DNA from: Bryoerythrophyllum caledonicum
Lineage: Eukaryota; Streptophyta; Bryopsida; Pottiales; Pottiaceae
Length of the DNA stretch: 64,000 nucleotides
Direction of reading: 5' to 3'
Assembly (NCBI GenBank): GCA_963971425.1
Contig: OZ020516.1
Location: 33,592,199-33,656,198 of the forward strand
Made by a program: the position numbers and the translations under genes. This document shows, piece by piece, positions 45,935 to 59,051 of the stretch (the stretch's first letter is position 1; the number at the start of each line of letters is the position of its first letter). Below the pieces are notes generated by a model. That model was not told the DNA's origin and made no database searches. It saw nothing but the letters and a program-made list of their open reading frames with translations.

Positions 45935-48386
45935 GTATTTGAATGTACTACTTCTGGTTTGTATGAAAGTTACTATGTGGAGGAGGAGGGTCGCTATAGG
46001 AGGGAAGGAGGTCTTAGGGCTTAAGAGGGAGGTCGCAGGGTTTGTAGGGGAGGTAGAAGAGGAAGGGAGGGTGTTAAGGGAGGTCGTGGGGGAGGGGGGG
46101 TCGTAGGAGGGTCACCAGAGGTACAGGGGGGTCGCAACTGGGGAGCTCGCGGGCTGGGGAGGGGAGATGATAGTGTGGTTGGGGGGACCGTTGGTGGGTA
46201 GGTCGAGGGGCTATTAGGTCGGTAGGTCGTTGTGTTCCAGGAGACGGGGTTGCAGTGTCGCCTCGTTGTGCACAGGCTGCGGGGTGATTATCCTCAAGTC
46301 TGGTTTTCGAAGAGTGTCTTTCTCTCTGCGTGCGTGCTTCGGGTGACTTGTGTGTGTTTCTAAACTGCTGGTTCTGCAATGTAGGGGTACTGTGGTTTGT
46401 GTTGGGGTTTTCTGTGGGGTTTTCTGGAAGGGAGATGTGTGGTGTTCTGTGGGGTTGATGAGGGGAGGAGTGGGTGTGGGTTTCTGGGGAGGGAAGTGCG
46501 TTTGTATTTGTGGAGAAGGGGGTGCGATACTTTCTAGGGGCTGTGGGGGGAGGGTTTATGACTGGGGTTAGCTGGGTTTAGGGAGAGTCGGGGGGGGGGG
46601 TGAGCTTCGCGGTGTGATCTGTGAGAGGAGAGTTCTGTGTGCTATGTGAGGTGAATGTGGGGAGAGTCGAGGGGGATCCGGGTTGTCCAATGTGTTTTGT
46701 GAGGGGGGAATTCCGTTTGATATGTGGGGTGAATGCAGGAAGAGTCGGGAGGGGGGCGAGTTGCACGATGTGTTCTGATAGGAGAAGGTTCTGTGCGTGA
46801 TGTGAGGTGAGTGCGTATTGTAAGGTGAGTGCGGGAAGGGTCGGGGAGGGGAGCGAGCTGCGCGATGTGTTCTCGCAGTAGGGTGTTCTGTTCGTACTGT
46901 AAGGTGAGTGCGGGGAGGGTCAGGTGGGGGGATTTCTACGGGGTGTAATATGAGAGGTCTAGGAGGGGGGGAGCTTTGTTTGCTGGGTGGGGGAAGTGAG
47001 GATCCGCAGGAGAGGGAGTAATTGTGGGTGGGTGTATTAAGTTCTGGGAGGGTTTGGAGGATGAGGGGCTGTGATGTGAGTCGAGGGGGAACTGCCAAGG
47101 GGAAGGGCTGTGGTGAGGTGAGTAATGGGAGGGTTTGGGGGAGAGAGATTGCTGTGATGAAATCTGGGAGGGTTTAGAGGCTAGGGGATTCGGAGGTGTG
47201 CTTTGGGGGGACTGGGAGGGGGGGAATCTATGTTCAGTGCGAGGTGATTTTTGGGAGGGAGTTGATCTGCAGTTGTAGTGGGATGGATTCGGGGTGGGAA
47301 GAGGTGGCGAGGGTTTTTGAATGGGTTGAGTAGTGCTCTCGGCGAGCAGGGAGGGCGAGTGGCTGCCGGTATAGTGAGTGGGGGGAGGTGGAAACAAAGG
47401 GAGGGGGTAGGGAGGGAGGGAGGGGAGAGGTAGAGGGGAGGGGAAGGGGAGGGTGGTGTGAGAGAGGGGGCACCTGTTGCGAGGAGGGAGGGGAAGTTGA
47501 TGAGAGGTGAATGCGGAACGATGGTCTAGGTAAACGAGCTTACCTGATATGTCTTCGTTGAGGTTGAAGTCGGATCTGTTGCTACGACTTGTGCTCCTCG
47601 TCTCTCCGTTTCGATTAAGGGCTGATCTACTACTTCGGATTGTGCTCCACGTCTTCGTAGGGTTTACTGCTCCGTTTTGATTGAAGGCAGCTTTGTTGCA
47701 TAATGTGTTCTTCTGCGCTGTTGAAGTTGGTGCTGTTACGACTGCTCTGAAGACAACGTTGCTGCTACTACACTTGTTAACTTTGATAAAGCATGTTAGT
47801 GTATGTCCACAATTGCATTTTACATATATGAGATCTAAATCAACTAATTGAAATTTGCAATAAATGAAGAGGAAAGGTATAGCCTGTGATGTCGATTTGG
47901 AACTACGTTGTAGCAGTACTGGATGGCGTCTTCGCTCTATCTTGAACTTGGAATCCTGGGTTGGGGAAGGGGAGACTCGTTGGAGAGGTTTCCAGATCTG
48001 ATCCCTGTACTTCCAGATCTAGGGTGGGTTGTCTTCTATGTGGTCTAAGTGCTAGCAGATCTGATCCCAACACTAAGTTCCGCGCTTCAGATGATACTTG
48101 CATCGATCTGCTCCTTAAGACAACCTCCAACTTCCCTCCTCAGATCTGGTGTTGAGCCATCCAACACTTCCCCTTTGAATCTCAAATCTCGCCAAAACTA
48201 CCACAGATCTGCACACTACGAGGGCTCACAATAGGGCCAGCCAACTCCTATTGCACGCAGTTTGCATCTCACAGGCTAAGTCCCCCACCTCCCCTCACCA
48301 GGAAATACGGAGCTCACTCACTAGTTCTCATCGTCTCCGCTTTCATATTCAAAATTCGGTGTCGGAAACTAGTTTGAAAAGAAAAT
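45935..48386 (-). other. 5' leader of LINE copy B
   Basis: 2.45 kb without a conserved protein. 46070-47470 is strongly G-rich on the plus strand (C-rich in LINE sense) with many GGG runs, densest at 47400-47460. The proline/serine-rich frames there follow from the composition. Like the copy A leader, it has GCGACC(T/C)CC motifs. 47520-48386 is ordinary sequence that should contain the promoter. Confidence 0.7.
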
Positions 48387-48397
48387 CACATATCGCC

Positions 48398-51300
48398 ACA
48401 TATATAAACCAACACAATGAATATCCTCCATCCCACATTCTATATGCCCTAGCTATCACTATACACCCCAACATAGACCTCTGCAATCAACTCCTAAACA
48501 CACAAAATCAAACCATAACCCAATGGACCAATACACTCCTTCACACTCTACATAATCTACAAAACCCCCCTGAAAGACACATTAGTACCCCACATCCTCA
48601 CACAACATTTCTTGAATCCAACTTAAAGATCATAACCCACAACACATTGATAAACAAATAACTATATGACTTTATACACAACCAAAATACACCCCCAACA
48701 AATGACATGGTAAAACAAAGATTTCCCTACCTCCCTAATACTATCATAAATGAGGCACTAAAATGCCTAAACCCCCTCCCGGAATACACTCATCCACCCC
48801 CACCACCAATCCACATCCCACCACAAAACCACAACCCACATACGAACAACAACACAAGCATAATAACATGGAACGCCTCATCCCTAAATACCGTGCTTCC
48901 AAACCTACAAAACATAATTATACACACTAACACACCACCGGCACTCATAGTCATACAAGAAACAAAAATAACGGCTACAAAATCTACAAAATATATACAA
49001 AGACTATTTCCCGACTACAAACTTATTTTCAATAATACACATGCCCTAACACGATACATACAACAAAGAAGACCATATACACCGGGCCGAGGGGGCCTCC
49101 TCACCCTCATACACAAAAAATACGCCTTTCCAGGCAATGTCAAAAAATCCCTACCCCGATGAACATATCCCCATACCTCCAAATTTTGGAAATCTCTAAT
49201 CACCCACTACAATCATGGCTAATTCACCACATATACATGCCATCCCACCCCGAAGACATCAGACATACCGAGAACATCAAAACTAACATCACCACCCATA
49301 TTACCAACAACTCTAACCACAATCACATCTTATGTGGTGACTTCAATAGAGACATTGCCTTCATAGGTAGACAAAACGGAAACCAACACACACCACCACA
49401 ATTAATAGACCTTCAATGGAAAGAATTTACAGAAAACCTAAACTTTAATTACATTCCCACAAACACTACATACTCTAGACAAGGAGGATACAACTATAGC
49501 AACTGGAGCCTAATTGATGGATTCTATGTACGTGCAACTAACCATACCACATTTACTTCCACAACAGACAATAACATTCAACTGAACTCTGATCACTCAC
49601 CTATACAACTCCACATCCCAAACAACACATTTATAAATCGTACACCAACCAACACAAACAATGACCATATACGTATCCTCAACCCCATCCCACAAAACAA
49701 CATAGAATTATTCAACATAAAATTCTTTGAGGAAAACTCACTACGCATTGACTCTCTAATAAACGATTTGGAATCTAATAACCATCTTTCCCAAACACAA
49801 TGGCAAGAAGCCTGTCACACCTTAGATACACTCATCAACAACATATTCAATACAATTGAACAAACTTGCAAAGCCCAACCCATACCACAAATGACAAATC
49901 GAACATCACAACAAAGTGGATATTTACCCCGGAAACTATCTAAAACATGGAAACAACATCTAACCATTTACCACACCATACGGAAAACCATAAGAATCGT
50001 AAATAACAACCCCCAATGGCGAAACCACTCTATTCTCAACAAACTCCAAAACCTTCAACACACACAAATTCCTAATCCACCCCCCATACACCTACCTCAC
50101 GACACATGGATAAATGACATAGCATTAATTGCAAAAAATGCCAACATACAAGCCCGAAAAATCACCACCAAACATACCCAAGAAAACATTCGAAAAGCCA
50201 TCTCCAAATATAGACAACTATATGAAACTAGCCCCAAGAAAATAAACAGAAGAATATTCAAAAATATGGAGTCCCCACCATTAGACTGCATCATCGACCA
50301 ATATAACAATATACTAACTAGCCCAGAAGACATTGCAAACGAAATATTTAACCAAGAAACAAAAAACAACACACCTACGGTAAACACATGCAACTATCAA
50401 CCGGACCACTGCACTACATGCACATGCGCAGTACGACAATATCCATGGCATGACCTAGATGGATTCACATTAGAAACAAGAGGAGACCCGGAAACCCCAC
50501 TACACACATACTTTAAACAAGCTACATATGACACATGCCTACGTAACCTAGGAAATAACAAAGCCCCCGGACCGGACCGCATATCAAACTCTATCCTAAA
50601 AAATATGCCTCCAAGGTTCCACAAACTACTAAACCTCTTCTTCTCCCATTGCTACAAACAAAGACAAATCCCCGCTTCATGGAAAACAAGTGCAACGATC
50701 CTACTATACAAAAAAGGAGATCCATCCATGCTACCGAACCATAGACCCATCGCACTAGCAAATACCATCTATAAACTATTTACGAGCACATTCACATCAA
50801 TACTATCATCATATGGCGAAAAACATAAAATACTACATGATAGTCAAGAAGGATTTCGCGCAGAAAGAAGCACCGCTAGACAAATCCAAACAATAATAGC
50901 CGCATTAGAAGATGCACAATTTACAAACCAAGACATATTTATACTGTATGTCGACTTTAAAAATGCCTTCGGCTCTATTGACCACGCTAGATTTTTAGCC
51001 ATAATGACGGACCTTGGATACCCCAAAGACGCCACCGCACTAGTGGGAAATATATACTCCGAACCCTCAACTTCCTACATAGGAGATCACTTTGGTAAAA
51101 CTAAACCCATAGCCATCCAAAGGGGAACAATACAAGGAGATACCCTAAGCCCATATTTATTTATTATATTCCTAGAACCACTACTTAGATGGCTAGATAG
51201 AGGCAACAATGGATACACATTCGGGACATCACAAACCACCATCAACTCCACGGCATATGCGGACGACGTTGCGGCCATAACCAACAAAATCAATGCCATA

Positions 51301-54300
51301 AAAATACAAATTAAAAAAATAGACAGGTACTGCAAATGGACAGGTATGGATGTAGGAGTCCCAAAATGTGCCATCACTGGATGCCCAAATAAATCAAAAA
51401 CAAACCCCACCGCATTCAAAGCCCTAATACAAACCTCTAACATTAATTACCGAAACCAACAAATACCCGTTCTACACCAAAACGAACCATGTACATATCT
51501 AGGAATAAGTCTCGTCCCCTCTCTAAAATGGAAAACCCAAATTCATGCCACCACCACAAAATTAATCAAACAATGCAAACAACTAGTAGCTTGTCCGGCC
51601 ACTATGAAACAAAAAATAAAAATGATCGACACAGTTTTAAGACCGGGCGTGGCATACAGCTTCAACGCGGTACCATACTCAATGCCCGCCATAAAAAAAC
51701 TGGACCAAAAAATAACTACCACACAAAAAACCGTATGTGGCATGCCAAAATGTATGTCAAACATAATTACCCAACTTCCACACAGCCTCTTTGGACTAGA
51801 AGCTTTCTCACTAAAAAACGCATACCTTAGATGCATAGGAGAACAACTCCAGAACGTTCTAAATGATAGTGGCAGACTTGGGAAGATATACAAAGGCCTA
51901 ACACATCACATCCTCGCACAATATGGGGGGGCAGAAAACATACCTAGAATAAAAAAGACAAATTGTACAAGATCACCAATAACACGTACCTTCTTCTTAC
52001 TAAAACACGTAGCAAAAGTCCACCTAAAAAGCACTCTCCCCAACTTTCTTACAGAACCAACAACACTAGAAAAAGCCAGGACTCTTGAAATACAAAACCA
52101 TAATACACTCAACACACAATTATCTCAAAAGTTATTACAAAAACTCCTAACAAAAAATATCTACGAACTAAAATAAATCTCCCTACCCAACGGAACACAC
52201 ATCATAAACAATGAAGAATTTAAAACCTACCACTTCACCCCATCAAAACTTATTAAAAGTGCCCTAAAAATTGCACGACAACTCTTTTGTCACCCAATAT
52301 ATCCCCTCCCACCCAATACACATACCAATACACATACATACTCTCATACAATTAGAGACCCATTCATCACTATAAACAATGACATCACCCCAAGAAATAT
52401 CACCACACAATCGATCCACCCTCCCCACTCCCACCCATACCACCCCCACCCCCCAAACCACATCCTCAAAAACCCCACCACCTATCCCATTAACAACATC
52501 ATACACCACGAATACAAGGAAAAAATAGATAAAAACCAAATAGAAAACAATTACACTAAATATCTATGCCAATGGACTCACAATAACCACACTTACAACA
52601 AATGGCTCCCCCAAAGAAACCTTTTCCCAAGACACAACCAAAACACCATTTCACATAACACAAATAAATTGACACAATATTATCAAAGAACTCAACACAA
52701 ATTTTACACCGAAATTATCCAAGTTCACCACCCACAAAACCAACCCCAAGACACAAGGTCCGTCACCCCACCCACAATAATCCCCCTACTAAACATCTAC
52801 ACAACGGAATGCAACCCCGAAAAAGACACTCGTACCTCATCTAACACAATAAAAATTGACAAAGACCAAGCACACTTATACGAAGAAGTGGAAGGCATCT
52901 TTTTACCATCCCAATCACTAGGCTCATATGGTTGTGGAACCAATACAATACTAAACTACAAACCCCTACAAACATTGAACCAGCAACCCAACCATTCGAA
53001 ACCGAAGTCATTTGGCTATACCAAAGATACAAATATAGATTACCAAAAAATAACCCCCTTAAACTTACACAATATACACTACCCATACCTATACTTAATT
53101 CACTAATCTCCACATTCAACATCCAACACTCATACTTCTCCTCCCCCGTCACATGCCCCACCAAACTCAATAACTTTTACTCCCCCTTTGAAAGAGATAA
53201 AATATTTGGATCACTAGGCAAAGCCTTTGACCACAAATGGATAGGTAATGGTATGGCCCACCCACACAATGAAGAAGAAACACAACAAGCTCTATATTGG
53301 GCCCGACTCGCGGCCAAACATGATCCAAACCACACCTCCACCCTAATCATAACCCCAGACAAAAACTGGTACCAAAATCATAATCCACACTCGGGCCCCT
53401 TTCCCGATACACACATCATCACAATATTCGAAGCGGATTCAATAACATATGAAGAACCCACCATCCCACTAGATCTAAAAAATCGAGAATTGAATCATCC
53501 ACTCTACAAATAATATGTATCCACCACCAAAATCATACTCTAGGCACACAAGAACAACTAGAAGAACTCTCCTCCATAGCAAAGACTCTAAACGTACACC
53601 GGATATTCACAAAATTGGCCCCACCAACACCAATGCAAACACCTGTCAACAGAAGCAAAAAATGGTCAAAACTACACTACAATAACAATACACTAAACTA
53701 CACCTTAACACCCCCACCCCTCCCGGAGTATCAAACTAACACCCCACCTAAATTTAACCCCGAATATAGCTACTATACTGATGGCTCTATTAAACCGCCA
53801 GAACAAATTAGCCTGGGATCTTGGCGTAGAGAAAAAGCCGGTTATGGAATATACAACGCTACGAAAGAAATCAAACTAGCCAAAAGACTACATGGACTGC
53901 AAAATATCCTCAGAGCAGAACTAATGGCCATCCACAAAACATTAGAAATCGTCTCAACAAAATACAACAATGAACTGGTGTACATATTTACAGATTGCAT
54001 TAACGCACTATATTTATTAAACACCCAAATAACACATCCTACCCTCCATAATAGTCACCCCGACCGAATCATACTAGAATCAATGGTCCAAATGATACTA
54101 AAACGAGGACAAATCACAACCCTCCACAAAGTCCGAGCCCATGCTAATATTGATGGTAATGAACAAGCGGATAAACTTGCAAAAGAAGGAAGAGAAAAAT
54201 CACATAAAAATGCCAAAGACCCACATGAACACGCCCATGCCACCCCTTACTATTTCCAAAAAGAAGATTGGCCCTCCAAAGAAGACACCCCCGATAAAGG

Positions 54301-55234
54301 CCCGGTCAGATTCCTGAGCAAATACCTCAAAAAACAAGACCTACATAACAATCTTGACACAATCACAGACAAGTTTCCTAACATAGAAAAATGGACTAAC
54401 AACAATGACATAGACAATGAACTCTCTACAAATTTTTGGAAAAACCCCATCATCACCGATTCACAAATAACATGCCTTATCAAATTCCGTACCGGTCAAT
54501 ACATGGGAAACGCCCGTAAACAACTCTTCTTTGGAATAGAAAGATTTCCATCCATAACATGCCCCATATGCCCCTCAACGGACCCCGACACATGGCTACA
54601 TGTTCTACTCAAATGCCAAAACCGCCACATACACTCCCTAATTGTTAAAAGACATAACAAAGCGGTATGGGAAGTCCGAAAACTAATCACCTCCTACAAT
54701 AAATCGAGATGTTTTATATTAATGAACGCCGACACTTTCAATAACAATCCACAAGAAAATACGGCCCCCCCGTGGCTACTCCCATGCTCATGTACGACCC
54801 AAAGATGTCATTACAGCGCTAGGCTCAAACCGGACATCCTTTGTGTCAAAGGTTTACCATACAATGACCCACCACCCGATAACGTCAACCAAGACTACAC
54901 CATTCAATTCATTGAATTCACATACTGCAACGATAGATTTTCCCCGGAAACAATCCAAAATAAAATAGACAAATACCAACCCCTTATTGACGACATCATC
55001 GCCCTTGGATGGAATGTCGACCCCCTTATGGTAATCACATCCGGCGCTCGGGCCACCACCTTTATCCCATCTATGAAAACTCTAGAAGACACCTTCAAGA
55101 TACCCATTGAAACAATTAAAACATCCTTTAAAAACATTAACACCATAGCTATCCAACATGCCATGTCCATTCTTCTACATAAACGCAAAATCGAAAACAA
55201 CCAAGCCCTCCCCGATACACACGACCCCCTCTAA
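48398..55234 (+). pseudogene. LINE copy A ORF2, APE to RLE part, broken
   Basis: Homologous throughout to copy B. It contains the APE domain (TWNASSL, VIQETKI, CGDFNRD, SLIDGFY, SDHSPI), the RT (SQEGFRAERS, YVDFKNAFGSIDH, QGDTLSPYLF, YADD), the linker, RNase H (YTDGS, RAEL, FTDC, GNEQAD), the CPICPSTDPDTWLHVLLKC knuckle, and the KPD...IEFT...K restriction-like nuclease. Breaks: TAA at 48659-48661, a one-base shift near 49145, TAA at 52174-52176 (copy B has Gln), a shift near 52885-52925 and a shift near 53485. At codon 1178 of copy B, copy A keeps Trp (QYPWHDL). Old and inactive, but useful as an independent witness of the family's protein. Confidence 0.88.
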
Positions 55235-55380
55235 ATTCTCCCCCCGCCTTGATTTTCATGATTAGTTGGTTTTAAGGTTTTTGACTACTTGCTTGGTTTG
55301 TGGTTAGTTCGTTGGCTAGTTACTTGGTTTGTGATTCATTGGTTGGTTGGTTGGTTGACTTGTGGTTCTTTGGTTTCTTG

Positions 55381-55517
55381 TTACATAGTGTCTACCCTTG
55401 AGAGAGGGAAGTAGTTCCAGCTCACTAATTCCTTGTCCTGTGGGCATGGTCTTAGTAGTGGAACAAGCAGACACTTTATTCACGTCGGCCTCCTTCGGAA
55501 ACGGACGTTCTTCTTCT
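55381..55517 (+). other. LINE 3' UTR end with terminal hairpin
   Basis: This shared 3' end runs from GTTACATAGTGTCTACCC through AATTCCTTGTCC and GGGCATGGTCTTAGTAGTGG to a stem-loop and TTCTTCTTCTT. The same module ends copy B (35621-35760) and all four short insertions, so it is likely the RNA structure that the reverse transcriptase recognises. Confidence 0.8.
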
Positions 55518-57684
55518 TGACAACGAGAGTATTCATTCATTCCCACTCATCATTCCCACTCGTTTGATTTCGATCCATTTAATGTTTGCCATAATTATAC
55601 AGAGTATACTAACATGATTCACAACGTATGCCTTATTAAAACAGAGTATGCTAGCATATGTGGCGTGAGTGGGGTGTGTGTGACTAAATTTTGACAATTT
55701 TGACCCCTTTTGCGGCTATCTCCAAAAATGGACTTGTTTGGAAACTAAAACCACATCTAACCTCTGGGTCGATGCCAAGACTGATGGTGCTGAGGTTAGA
55801 CATGTTAGCGCCAGTTAATCTCGTGCCGACATTCTTGCCACGCTGGACGTTAGCAGCCGCAAAGATGACCCGGCGCCAATGTGTCGAAACCTCGGTGCCA
55901 TGACAGTTGGCACCGAGCCTAGACATAGGCGTTTACGGGAGTTCCATACCACATTACCGGCGCCAAATTACATGGCGCCGACATGAACAACATCCGCACC
56001 AAATTATTTACAGCAAGCCACTTATATAAAATACCAACAAGTAAAGCATCAACAATCATTCCACCAAACCTTCAATTTAATAGCTAACGGATTTTAATCG
56101 GCAACAAGAGAATAAAATGGCATGGCAAGTCATACTAATATATGTGACAGACAACTAATATATGTGTTACGCTAATTTCTTGATCATAATCTCTAAGTAA
56201 CCACCTCATTAACAAACCTACCGATGCCACATTTTGCACCAAATCAACACTACATATTCCGGAAACATTGATGGAATCAAACAAAAACCTATATTGAACA
56301 CAATCGATTTATAACAATTCAACAACATACAAACAATTCATCGACCGATTTCATACGATTGATGGACATAGGAACAATAAACTCAAATAATTCTAACTCA
56401 ATAAAACGATTAATCAACAATTTAATTTTAATAAAATACATACATACATGGAGGAATGACAAACTAGCATCATTCATCTAATAAAAATGAATTGTATTAC
56501 AAGAAATTGAGGGATTTGGAGGAAAAAGAGAAAAATGGGGTTTCAAAAAATTTGACAAAATGCGACCAAATCAAACGTCTCTAATCAGTGGAAAAGGGGA
56601 GAAGTGAAAGAGTTCATCTCTAGGGATGGATCCCAAGTGAAAAACGCAAAATATCCAGCTGGATTTGGTGGATTTTCGAGATGGAGTGAGAAGGAGGTGG
56701 GAAGAGGCGAGTCGGTATGTGCAGCGCTTCGCGGCTGCGAGTGGGATTGGCCCACTTCTAGCCTCTGGGCGTTGTTTATGTTAGAGGGATATTTTGTTGA
56801 ATGTCGTTATAGTTTTCAAACAAGTCCATTTTGGAAATTTGTCGCAAAAAAGGGTCAAATTGGTCAAAATTTACTATGTGTGATGTGCATCATTCGTATA
56901 CTCTCGGAAAATAAAGTAGATTTTGTGGAAGGGGAAGATGCTGCTTTAGGACAATGAATTAATGATAAACATATACGTGTACATTTCAACAAGGGGTATG
57001 CTTTTTTGTGTCTTGTGCAAAAAAGAAAAAAAAAAATTATGCAAATATAGTTGTTATTTTTCTCCCTTCACTCTTGCCTTTTTTTTGTTTTTGCAAAAGA
57101 CACAAAATGCATGTTTTTGCACAAAAAATTCCAAATGTATACATTTTTGGAGCTTTTTGAAATTTACAAATACACATCTTGATTTTTAAAATTCTTTTTG
57201 AAAAAGTATAGGTGCAATCAGGAGCCAAAACGCCTCACTGCAGATTGTATCCCCTTCTCTAACTCTCTCGACACTGGTTGTGGCCTTGTGGGTCGTTTGG
57301 CCCGTAGACTTGGTTCACACATCCGCGTGGATGTACTTTCTCATGCATGCGAGGCTGTGAATATCATTGCATCGCAAATCCATAGCACTTTGTTGTAGTG
57401 TTCAAGATATTTACTAACATATATTTCTATATATATGCAATTACTATCCATTTGTTTGTTTGCCTGACTGTGTATCCAAGAAAAATATATGGACATAAAT
57501 ACATGGTGAGCTATATCCACCCTTATCTAGCCCATTTTCACCCCCTAAATGCAAGTACATGGTCAAGTAGAATATAGAGAATAACTCGTTAACCCTTAAA
57601 CGCCGGAGCCTAGGACCGTGGAAGAATCCCAATTTCCATTCAACTGTGTACTCGGATTTTTCATTCAATGAAAGTGGAAATTTT
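55518..57684 (-). repeat. Right arm of the 2.17-kb inverted duplication
   Basis: Reverse complement of 21221-23387. Homology begins exactly at the base after the copy A tail and ends at AAATTTCC (57677-57684). Outside both arms the flanking sequences are unrelated. Confidence 0.85.
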
Positions 57685-57701
57685 TAAGGGTTCGGACAGA
57701 A

Positions 57702-57879
57702 TGGTTTGGACATAATGGGTATCACCTAGATATTGCACAAGTATCACATAGATATTACACGAGTATGACCTTGGCAGCACATGGATATCACCTTAGACAA
57801 AATGTATATAGTTTCCAAGAAATTCGGACACAGTCCATTTTGAATTAATTATGTACAAAGTAGATCTCCACGTAGGGTA
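57702..57879 (+). repeat. 180-bp direct repeat, copy 1
   Basis: Starts TGGTTTGGACATAATGGGTA. It is repeated in the same orientation at 60669-60845 with about 95% identity by eye. It contains several ATATCAC/TATCACC motifs. It is not long enough or suitably bounded for an LTR. Confidence 0.85.
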
Positions 57880-58284
57880 GTGAAAAAGTAATTGATTGGT
57901 CTCAAAATCATAAAACAACAACATCATCGGACATCCACCGACTATTTGCTATAACTCTCAGACACGTGAGAACTAATCACATGGCTGCAGTGGTTAGTTG
58001 GTAACTGAGTCAGGGAACGGATGAGATGTAATGTAATCCTAGCAGGCTTTTTGCAGTCTTCACGTGGGTGATTTAAACCAGTCGTGATGGTTCTGTCCTT
58101 CCTGCACTAACCCAGAAATGTTAATGATGTGAGCTCAAGTCAGGTCAGATATAACGTGGTATTCTATTACTAGCACTGAGCACTGAGCACTGAGCAGTGC
58201 GCTGAACTCATCGCATCTGATCGCCAGCCGGGTCAACTTCTGCAAGTGCAATTATATATGTATACTAGCAGTTGGCGCTTGCTT

Positions 58285-59012
58285 TGCAACGCATTAGTTC
58301 AACCATTTTAATGTAGTTTTTATATCACAAAATATTTAAAAAGAAAGGTAACAACAAATTACATAAAATAGAAATATGTCTTTGAAACCTATGCATGAAT
58401 CTTAATAATGTAATAGAATAGAATAAAATAAAATCAGTTAGGTTTTAGATTTTTTGCATTTTAACATGGAATTTCAAAAATATTATGACGTCAAATTTGA
58501 AATCAAGAGTTTCAAATTTATTTTGGATAAGCACAAATTGCAACACACAAATGCAAATTTCACACACCCACAAACTCAACATGCAATTTCAATCTCAATT
58601 TCACACACCCACAAACTCAATTTGCGATTACAATCTCAAATTCACACACCCACAAACTCAATTTGCAATTACAATCTCATAACTTGCAATCTCACCTCAA
58701 AACTTGTAATTTCAATTTCCACAACTCGAATATGCAATTTTGCAACTCCAACTTTGTATGCCAACCTCCAAGATCACAATTCCAACTTCACAACTTTTTC
58801 ACTCCAAGTTTACAACTCATAATTTACAATTCAATCTTTTAGTGCTTAACTCAAAAATATTTTGAACGTCAAATTTGTAATCAAGAGCACAAATTGCAAT
58901 ACACAAATGCAAATTTGTCACACCCAAAAACTCAAGCTAATGCTGTGCAACGCATTAGTCCAACCATTTTAATGTAGTTTTTATATTACAAACTATATTT
59001 AAAAAAAGGTAA
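58285..59012. repeat. Direct repeat pair around a 41-bp minisatellite
   Basis: A segment of about 66 bp starting TGCAACGCATTAGT(T/C)CAACC occurs at 58285 and 58946. Between them, 58558-58681 holds three 41-bp units starting TTCACACACCCACAAACTC. No coding signal. Confidence 0.8.
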
Positions 59013-59051
59013 CATGCTTCACTGCGCGGTTGGTTGCACAATTAACTGTGC

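Larger units (their letters stand above)
35621..48386 (-). mobile_element. LINE copy B, full-length dual-endonuclease retrotransposon
   Basis: A 12.8-kb minus-strand LINE flanked by a perfect 11-bp duplication, CACATATCGCC (35610-35620 and 48387-48397). Its 5' leader is 45935-48386, ORF1 44312-45934, ORF2 35871-44192 and 3' UTR 35621-35870. The 3' UTR ends in a GC-rich hairpin followed by a TTCTTCTTCT tail in place of poly(A). ORF2 has an APE endonuclease, RT, RNase H, CCHC and a restriction-like endonuclease. The architecture matches the Dualen/RandI clade as I know it from algae. It is younger than copy A, in which it sits. Confidence 0.9.
48398..55517 (+). mobile_element. LINE copy A, 3' part
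   Basis: This continues copy A after the copy B insertion: the rest of ORF2 to 55234, then a 3' UTR with the family hairpin and a TTCTTCTT tail ending at about 55517. The tail directly abuts the right inverted arm (55518). No 5' target duplication matching the arm edge could be located with confidence. Confidence 0.88.

Noticed and set aside
46568-47473. Proline/serine-rich reading frames
   Set aside because: They arise from the C-rich LINE leader and are not conserved with copy A.
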